A DNA stretch of 64,000 nucleotides from Gerris lacustris (Eukaryota > Arthropoda > Insecta > Hemiptera > Gerridae), in contig OX578280.1 in NCBI GenBank assembly GCA_951217055.1, positions 63,745,633-63,809,632 of the forward strand, read 5' to 3'. Below the pieces are notes generated by a model. It did no database searches, was not told the DNA's origin, and was given only the letters and a program-made list of their open reading frames with translations. A program made the position numbers and the translations under genes. Positions 57,848-64,000 of the stretch are shown here, in pieces. How positions within the stretch are numbered: position 1 is the stretch's first letter; the number at the start of each line of letters is the position of its first letter.

Positions 57848-58427
57848 ATAGTCCAGGAGATAACGTGCCAAAAAGTGCCTGACTAACATCAAGCTAGAAT
57901 TTTGTTACAAGTCAATCTTTTAGCGCCTTTTAAGAATATGTGGTCAGCTAAGTTTGTTTGCAGGACATAGCTTGGCAATAGGCTTTTGAAAAAAACAAAC
58001 CGGTGGAGGGCAGCCATGTCTCACCAATTACGGTGGACAATGTGATTTTCATTATCCTGAGTACATAATTAATTAGTAGACCGAAAATCAAGTTGATGTT
58101 AGTTTGTCCCTTGACAGGTGACCACATTGATTTTTAGTAATATTTGAATAACTAATCTATCAAGAGTGAAAATAACATCGACTTGATTTTTGGTCTACCA
58201 ACTAATTCTGTACTCAGGATCATGAAAATCATACTATCCACCATAATTGGCGGGACATGGCCGCTCTCCACCATTTTGTTTTTTAAATGCCTATTGCCAA
58301 GCTATGTCCCGCAGACAAATCTAGCCGACCACATATTCTTAAAAGTCGCTAAAAGATTAACTCGTATACAAAATTCTAGCTTGATGTTAGTCAGACACTT
58401 TTTTGCACGCTATCTCCTGGACTATAA
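57848..58427. mobile_element. Foldback element, 580 bp, arms about 250 bp
   Basis: atagtccaggagataacgtg at the left, and its near inverse cacgctatctcctggactat at the right. Inner arms carry agcatagcttggcaata / tattgccaagctatgtcccg and aaaatcaagttgatgtt / aacatcgacttgattttt. A relative is at 24895-25190. Confidence 0.88.
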
Positions 58428-58429
58428 TA

Positions 58430-58925
58430 AATCAACCCCTTTTTCAAAATCCCTAATGTGGAAGGAAAAACAATAACAAAATAACATGTAATAAATAAAT
58501 TATACCAAAAAAAAAAAATAATAATAATAATAAATAAATTATCAATACAAATATAAAATAATATTAATAAAAACAAAAGATAATAACAAGAAATAGGAGG
58601 AACAAATTATATAAAAGGGGGGAAAAAAGAAATAAGAGGACACATTTCCTTGATGAGGAACATTGAGCCAGTAGGTGAATTTCCAATCACCAGAATATTT
58701 TTAAGTTTTAGGTGAATTGATAATATTAAGGAAAATAATAATAAATAAAGTTATTCATCTATCTGCAATTTTAGCTCTGGTCATTGTTTATACAAGAAAC
58801 TAATTAATCTTGTCTTTTGATTTTTATTTAAGAGGAGGAAGTATCAATCAGTAAAAATAACCACCTTCATTCCCCTAAGAAAAAATAATAAATTTAGAAT
58901 TATAGAAGGGAGACAGAAGAGAGAA
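58430..58925. other. AT-rich intron DNA with (TAA)n
   Basis: Simple (aataat)n at 58515-58535; nothing else. Confidence 0.5.
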
Positions 58926-59045
58926 AAAATAAACTCCCCCGCTGGGATTTGAACCTGAGCCTTTGAATTCCAATGCTTAACCGATTAAGCCACAAAGAGA
59001 ATTCAAAGGCCCAGGTTCAAAGCCTGGTGACAGTTTTTTTTTTTT
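58926..59045 (-). repeat. tRNA-like sequence with partial inverted copy
   Basis: On -, gtggcttaatcggttaagca (A-box) and caggttcaaatcccagcggg (B-box) at 58933-58998. The anticodon arm does not pair. The text gaattcaaaggcccaggttc at 59001-59020 is an inverted second copy of part of the same sequence, ending in a T-run. Best read as a rearranged tRNA-derived repeat. Confidence 0.6.
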
Positions 59046-59554
59046 TTTTGCTATTCAATGTCCCTTCTATAACTCAAATATAATATTAAAAAATGGTTCC
59101 TAAGAGACGCTAAATAATTCTAGCTTCTTCTATCATACATAGGCCAATCAAATATAAACTGGCCTTTTTCAATAACTTAATTTTAAAAATATACAAAAGT
59201 AATGATGATAACTTTTTTTTTTCATTTTTCTGTAGTCCCCTTGCCCCCTTTCTTTTCAGAAAGCATTTCTCCCAACATTTAGTTATCATAGAGTAGACGA
59301 GGGTGGGTATAAAGCCTGTAATTTCGGCATTCAGTGAGTTAGGTGTGTGGAAGAAAGGGATGATTTTGTTTTGTTTTTTTCAGCGTGTTTACGGCCTTGC
59401 CAAAACTCTTTGCATCAAACTTTTATCTTTGTCCATGAAAGGGTGTCTTTTATGAACTGATTCTGAAGTTGACGACTAATTCCAGCCATTTTGACCTCAC
59501 TAAACTCTAGTGAAATTGGCTTCACAACAACCTCATTCATTCTACGGATAAAAA
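59046..59554. other. Intron DNA, nothing recognised
   Basis: A 70-residue - frame at 59415-59627 overlaps a repeat start and shows no motif. Confidence 0.4.
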
Positions 59555-60175
59555 AAATCGGTCCGAGACAACTCAGCCAAACTTTCTCATATACAAGTTC
59601 ATAATTATTTAGCCCAGTGTTTTCCATATATTAGTTTTCGTATTTACATTTAATTATTATTGAACATTTAATCAAAATTTATCATAAAAATAACATCTCC
59701 TGGGCAGGAAATCAAACCCGGGCTCTCTCCCTCCACGTTTTAAGCTTTTTTCTCAGGAACTAGATTTTTCCCGGGAAAACCGCTTATATCGTTAGATTCG
59801 TATTTAAATCGGCTACATTTTAGAATTCTTAATCAAAATCGTCAGAACCGTTTACGAGAATTTTTTTTTCACGTTTTTTCAGAGTTTTTGGGGGGTAGCG
59901 CCCCCAAATTTGGAGCTATAATTCGTTTCTCGATTTTGCCTCAGGGTATGATTTTTCTGAACATGTATGCCAAATTTTGTCAAAATCGGCCCAGTAGCTT
60001 AGGCTCCAGGCGTCTGCACAGACAGACAGATGACAGACAGACAGACGACAGACAAACATTTTTTAAAAACCAATTATTGGACTCAGGGGACCTCAAAACG
60101 TGTAAATCCATCAAAATCTCAAAATTGAATTTTCGCGCCATCACAATACTTTCTCTTTATATGAGAAAGTAAAAA
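59555..60175. repeat. SINE-like repeat copy 2 and cagaca-rich tail
   Basis: Second copy of the 46438 repeat (B-box on -: cccgggtttgatttcctgcc). It continues further right with gggtatgatttttctgaaca, a (GACA)n-like tail cagacagacagatgacagac and tttctctttatatgagaaag at its end. Confidence 0.75.
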
Positions 60176-60555
60176 AATTACTTAACATTGGGAGAAATGC
60201 ATTCTGAAAGGGCGGGACTATGTAGATAAATAATAAAATGTCATTATAGAAACTTATATGAAACGAACATATAGGAAGAACAATAAATGTCTCACCACAT
60301 AGATTGAAAACTTGTTTATTTAAGAAAGTAGCTTTCATCCTTGATAAGGCCATCGCCAGGGCAGAAATTTGGAAGAAGTAGAGTCACATCAATAAACTGA
60401 ATTGGTGAAAGGTGAGTCTACATCATCTCAGAGATCAATGTGAGACTCAAATTTTTCCTAGTTCACCTTTAAGTAATTCAGTTTATTAATGTAACTCTAC
60501 TCCTTCCATATTTCATCACTGATGAAGACCTTAAGAAGTATCAAAAATCGCTTTG
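60176..60555. other. Intron DNA with a weak inverted repeat
   Basis: aataaactgaattggtgaaa (60391) and its loose inverse ttcagtttattaatgtaact (60477) suggest a degraded MITE. No exon. Confidence 0.4.
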
Positions 60556-61227
60556 TTAACCCATTCGATGCGTAATCCAATTCATGAACCTACCTTAGTG
60601 ACTGTATACAGGGTGTTCCAGCTCAACAGGGACACAGAGCAGGGTGTGATTCTATATCCAATTTGCTACCAAAAATGTTATATTATCACATGTCCTATCG
60701 ACCTTCGTTTTCGAGATATATCGATATATATATAGTTTCGATATATTTGTGAATTTTGCAATAAAATGCTCTGTAACTCAAAAACTAATATAGCTAAAAA
60801 GATGCGGTCTTCACCGTTGGAAAGTGCATTAAATTTCCTTTAAAAACCCCTAAACATTTACTCGTGTAGCTCCATTTGAAGTGAGAATACAACCATTAAA
60901 AACTAATAAAATATTATATTAAAAATGACAACAAAAATATGACCCTCCATAACTTTGTTGTTTGCATAGTCAACATATATTTCTGAATAGCTTAAAAACT
61001 ACGCCAACACATAAGCTTTCTAACGAAGTAACATATGCTGTACTCTACTTAAAAGTATGGAACAGAAAAGCAAAAATATTGCGAAAAATTCGCTAAAAAG
61101 TTGAATATTTTTTGTTGAATAAAAAATTAATTCATTGATATAATTTTAAATATTGTTTTTACTTAACAAAAAAATTAATTGAGCTGATTGCAACTGTTGT
61201 GACCAATTTTTTTAATGATATAGACTA

Positions 61228-61500
61228 CAGTCTTCGCACAACTAGAGTCGACGCGTTGACAGCGCGGGAAAAACTAGCAAAAGGGGGGACGAGCCAATGA
61301 GAGCTTGAGATTTTCCCGGACAAAAGGTCGGGCCAACTAGGCAAAGATAAATGTCTCTAGTGGAGGGGAGAGGCCCTCTGGATAACAGTATAAGAAGGCT
61401 TCGTAGTGGCTTTATTTTTTCCCCCAGAGAGGTTGGCCAATCTGTGTGTCACTCAATTTCCCGCGCTGTCAACGCGTCGATTCTAGTTGTGCGAAGACTG
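61228..61500. mobile_element. TA-flanked MITE nested in the left arm
   Basis: TA at 61226-61227 and 61501-61502. Ends cagtcttcgcacaactagag and ctctagttgtgcgaagactg (one mismatch in the right copy), followed by gacgcgttgacagcgcggga and its inverse. The opposite palindrome arm at about 62095-62110 reads cactagtctatatc, the inverse of gatatagactagtg, which is the undisturbed site with a single TA. Confidence 0.95.
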
Positions 61501-61724
61501 TAGTGAGAAAATGAGGCTATAAATCTTATATACAAGAAATAGTGGTTTTTAGTAGTCAGAGTTTGTGGTCTTTAAAATGAGTTGCTCACTAAAATATTTT
61601 TTATTATATCATACATTCTTTTGCTTGTTTCTCTCCCCCCTTCTTATGTGTTCGACCTATGCTGATTTAGTGGTATATTTCATATAAAGTCTGATATGTA
61701 CTTTATTTTTAAGATTTGAAATAT

Positions 61725-61935
61725 GAAGGCAGGACATGTGGTTGCAGTTAGATGTTTGTCCCTCTCATTATGCTAAAGACATAAGATACTGGCTTTATAT
61801 AGTAATTTCCTTCGACTTTGGATAGGCCGAAGTGGACCTATTATCTGGCAACCATACTCACCTAACTTAACCCCACGGATTTTTACTTGTGGGGCACAAT
61901 CAAATTTGAAGTGCAAAAGTGCGCCGACGTAACTT
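61725..61935 (+). pseudogene. Mariner-superfamily transposase fragment in palindrome loop
   Basis: Reads WLQLDVCPSHYAKDIRYWL (QxDGxPPHY second-Asp region with D kept), then in a shifted frame WIGRSGPIIWQPYSPNLTP (W-P-P-x-S-P-D-L block, Asp changed to Asn) and in a third frame DFYLWGTIKFEVQKCADV. Two frameshifts and one stop in 70 codons; the first catalytic block is absent. Confidence 0.88.
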
Positions 61936-62778
61936 GCTGCACTTTACTGAAAAGTATAGTACAGAGAAATAAAAATATTGCGAATGGGAGAGAGAAACAA
62001 GCGAATGAATGTATAAAATAATAAAAAATATTATAGCTCATCTTAATGACCACTAAAAACCACTATTTCTTGTATATAAGATTTATAGCCTCATTTTCTC
62101 ACTAGTCTATATCATTAAAAAAATTGGTCACAACAGTTGCAATCAGCTTAATTAATTTTTTTGTTAAGTAAAAACTATATTTAAAATTATATCAATGAAT
62201 TAATTTTTTATTCAACAAAAAATATTCAACTTTTTAGCGAATTTTTCGCAATATTTTTGTTTTTCTGTTCCATACTTTTCAGTAGAGTACAGCATATGTT
62301 AAGTCGTTAGAAAGCTTATGAGTTGGCGTAGTTTTTAAGCTATTCTGAAATATATGTTGACTATGCAAACAACAAAGTTATGGAGGGTCATATTTTTGTT
62401 GTCATTTTTAATATAATATTTTATTAGTTTTTAATGGTTGTATTCTCACTTCAAATGGAGCTACACGAATAAATGTTTAGGGGCTTTTAAAGGGAATTTA
62501 ATGTACTTTCTAACGGTGAAGACCGCATCTTTTTAGCTATATTAGTTTTTGAGTTACAGAGCATTTTATTGCAAAATTCACAAATATATCGAAACTATAT
62601 ATATATCGATATATCTCGAAAACGAAGGTCGATAGGACATGTGATAATATAACATTTTTGGTAGCAAATTGGATATAGAATCACACCCTGCTCTGTGTCC
62701 CTGTTGAGCTGGAACACCCTGTATATCTAACGATTTTAAAAGTTAATTTAAAAATAAATAAAAAATAAAAAAAAAAGT

Positions 62779-62935
62779 TTGGATCCACTGTGGATACAAA
62801 TGTGGAGCCTTGCAAGATGGTTCTACTCGAGGCACGGAGAATAGAGCTACAGAGGGCTGAAAGGGAGGGCTTGGATCCACTGTGGATCCACCCGCCAGGC
62901 ATGTTAGCACGGCTGGATCCACAGTGGATCCACCC
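62779..62935. repeat. Three copies of palindrome GGATCCAC(T/A)GTGGATCC
   Basis: At 62781 (last base altered), 62873 and 62915. The last two are followed by acccgc; together they may form a stem in the right end of the TTAA element. Confidence 0.85.
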
Positions 62936-63018
62936 GCATTGAATGGGTTAAGTAAACAAGTTTTCAATATATGTGGAGAGACAGTTTATCTTAACCCGTT
63001 AAGATGAACTCCGTAGAC

Positions 63019-63268
63019 TAGGGATGGGTAGAACGGAGCGTAACTAGTTCCTGTGTTGAAATGGTTCCAATTGTTCCAAGATTTCATGGAACTACGAGGA
63101 ACAGACCTGGACATAGGAAAATTTGAAGTAAAAGAGAAACTGTTTCTTTGGAACGTATAAACTGAAACATTTCAAGACGTTCCAACAATAACTAATTCCT
63201 GGAACTAGTTATTGGTTTGGAACAAAACGTAACTCGTTCCACTCATGGAACCGTTCCTCCCATCCCTA
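63019..63268. mobile_element. hAT-type MITE, 250 bp, perfect 8-bp target duplication
   Basis: CCGTAGAC at 63011-63018 and 63269-63276. Ends are TAGGGATGGG and CCCATCCCTA. The interior is full of gttcc/ggaac words (ctagttcctg, ggaactagtt). It lies 300 bp downstream of the NCAPD3 exon at 63568, within its intron. Confidence 0.93.
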
Positions 63269-63276
63269 CCGTAGAC

Positions 63277-63567
63277 ACCCCATATTTAGTAAGAAAAAGT
63301 ATCTGCTTCCGACACCTTGTTGGTTGATAACAATTTAGAGAATTACTCATATTTAAATATGGTCAAGATAAAACTAATCTGCTAATATAAAACTAATCTG
63401 GGCAATAATCTGCAGTCCTAATATAAGCCTTAATCATATTGCAGTCAAAGAATGTAGCAGTTTTGAAAAAAGAAATATAGAATAAGAGTTACAAATATTA
63501 ATAATTGCACTTTAAAATTAATGTTAGTTAATCCCATCACCAAAAAAAAACGTCAACTTTTGTGTAC
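63277..63567. other. NCAPD3 intron beside the exon donor
   Basis: AT-rich. Overlapping + frames at 63521-63808 are shadows of the NCAPD3 exon. Confidence 0.5.
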
Positions 63568-63776
63568 CTGTTTCATTACGTTTTTCTTAGCGTACGCTAC
63601 AGCCTGTGCTACATCGTCTTCATCTTCTTCTGGGCCTCCGTCTTTACAAGCCTTCCTCACTGTCATCTTGATATCTTCACAGCCGAGTATGTACAGCGAA
63701 TCCTTCAGCAAAATAACACCTACCTCCTGTTCACCTTTAGGACCTTTTAGACTAATTTTATCCTCCACAATCAAAT
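63568..63776 (-). CDS. NCAPD3: NCAPD3 (condensin II subunit D3), upstream exon in window
   Basis: Internal exon on the - strand. The acceptor is cttctctttcag, the donor is gtacacaa, and it has 209 bases beginning with two bases that finish a codon. It encodes about 69 residues including LLKDSLYILGCEDIKM, an acidic run (GGPEEDEDDVAQAVAYA) and KKNVMKQ. These align with the region of human CAP-D3 that runs from the end of the HEAT repeats into the acidic linker ([22 protein letters not shown]). CAP-D3 is a HEAT-repeat subunit of condensin II, which shapes chromosomes in the nucleus. The N-terminal exons lie beyond 64000. Confidence 0.85.
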
Positions 63777-64000
63777 CTGAAAGAGAAGAAATGTACAAAA
63801 TACAATGATTATAACTTGTCATTTATATAACCCTTCATATAAATCAAATCCAGAGGTAAGACAGTGAAAAACATTCATCAACAGTTCTTGGGAAAAAATT
63901 GAATCAATGATATGTTTTGGTCAATGAATCCCGTGAAGTCAACAGTTTAGCAAACCTTCACTCCTCCCCCTTTGAAGACGGTTGCCATGGGGCGAGCTAC
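63777..64000. other. NCAPD3 upstream intron (runs off the window)
   Basis: Acceptor tract cttctctttcag adjoins the exon; no further exon is visible before 64000. Confidence 0.55.

Larger units (their letters stand above)
60609..62721. mobile_element. TA-flanked mariner-like palindrome, 2.1 kb
   Basis: TA at 60607-60608 and 62722-62723. Ends are cagggtgttccagctcaaca and tgttgagctggaacaccctg, perfect inverses. Arms remain complementary for about 740 bp on each side once the insert at 61228-61500 is removed (left arm to about 61650, right from about 61985), leaving a loop of roughly 330 bp with a transposase fragment. Confidence 0.93.
60560..62947. mobile_element. TTAA-flanked (piggyBac-like) MITE hosting a large palindrome
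   Basis: TTAA at 60556-60559 and 62948-62951. Ends are cccattcgatgcg and cgcattgaatggg (one mismatch). A TTAA target with CCC-first ends is the piggyBac signature. Only about 50 bp on the left and 225 bp on the right belong to it; the rest is the TA element at 60609-62721. The right part contains the GGATCCAC palindromes. Confidence 0.8.

Noticed and set aside
58926..59000. Functional tRNA on the - strand
   Set aside because: Anticodon arm does not pair and a partial inverted copy adjoins it.
63019..63268. Regulatory palindromes (gttcc/ggaac) as hormone-response elements
   Set aside because: They are part of the hAT MITE interior and its inverted repeats.
63521..63808. Two + strand frames at the right edge
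   Set aside because: Antisense shadows of the NCAPD3 exon at 63568-63776.

Overview
This is eukaryotic, AT-rich nuclear DNA, almost certainly from an arthropod and most likely an insect. I infer this from a divergent alpha-9/10-like nicotinic receptor subunit, small coding exons with canonical GT/AG splice sites in kilobase-scale introns, and a dense load of insect-style DNA transposon remnants. The order cannot be fixed from the window. Less than 3% of the window is confidently protein-coding.

Two protein-coding genes lie tail to tail. On the + strand, five exons (8485-17632) encode the C-terminal half of a nicotinic acetylcholine receptor (nAChR) subunit: the end of TM1, TM2, TM3, the cytoplasmic loop and TM4. 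The ligand-binding part is missing and is probably upstream of the window. On the - strand, four exons (63776 down to 32680) encode the C-terminal part of the condensin II subunit NCAPD3 (CAP-D3); its N-terminal HEAT repeats lie beyond position 64000. The two genes show no functional link. The 15 kb between their 3' ends is repeats and unassigned AT-rich DNA.

Everything else is mainly mobile-element debris, often nested and often palindromic. Region by region: 1-2600 holds satellite-like arrays, including a 117-119 bp array with a CACGTG in six units. 3500-5720 holds two TTA-flanked inverted-repeat elements and a hAT-type element with a perfect 8-bp target duplication. 7240-8440 is a degenerate tandem array just upstream of the first receptor exon. 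12.5-17.4 kb (receptor introns) holds a 0.9 kb foldback, a Penelope-like fragment and nested inverted-repeat elements. 21.3-23.0 kb is a mariner-like element with a broken transposase, invaded by a second element and a tRNA-derived SINE. 27.2-27.8 kb is a long-TIR element. 33.6-38.9 kb holds several foldbacks. 43.1-44.5 kb is a dead LINE reverse transcriptase. 48.3-49.7 kb is an exact 83-bp tandem expansion inside a MITE. 52.0-54.6 kb and 57.8-58.4 kb hold a Penelope-like inverted pair and palindromes. 60.56-62.95 kb is a three-layer nest (TTAA element, TA palindrome, TA MITE) in which one palindrome arm preserves the pre-insertion site of the innermost element.

The most unusual features are these nests and foldbacks inside the two genes' introns, where transcription would give long hairpin RNAs; the 83-bp array; and the Penelope-like fragments with a hammerhead-ribozyme-like core. 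I found no prokaryotic genes, CRISPR arrays or viral genes. One THAP-like candidate exon (28710) and one unrecognised - strand open frame (41318-41725) remain unassigned.
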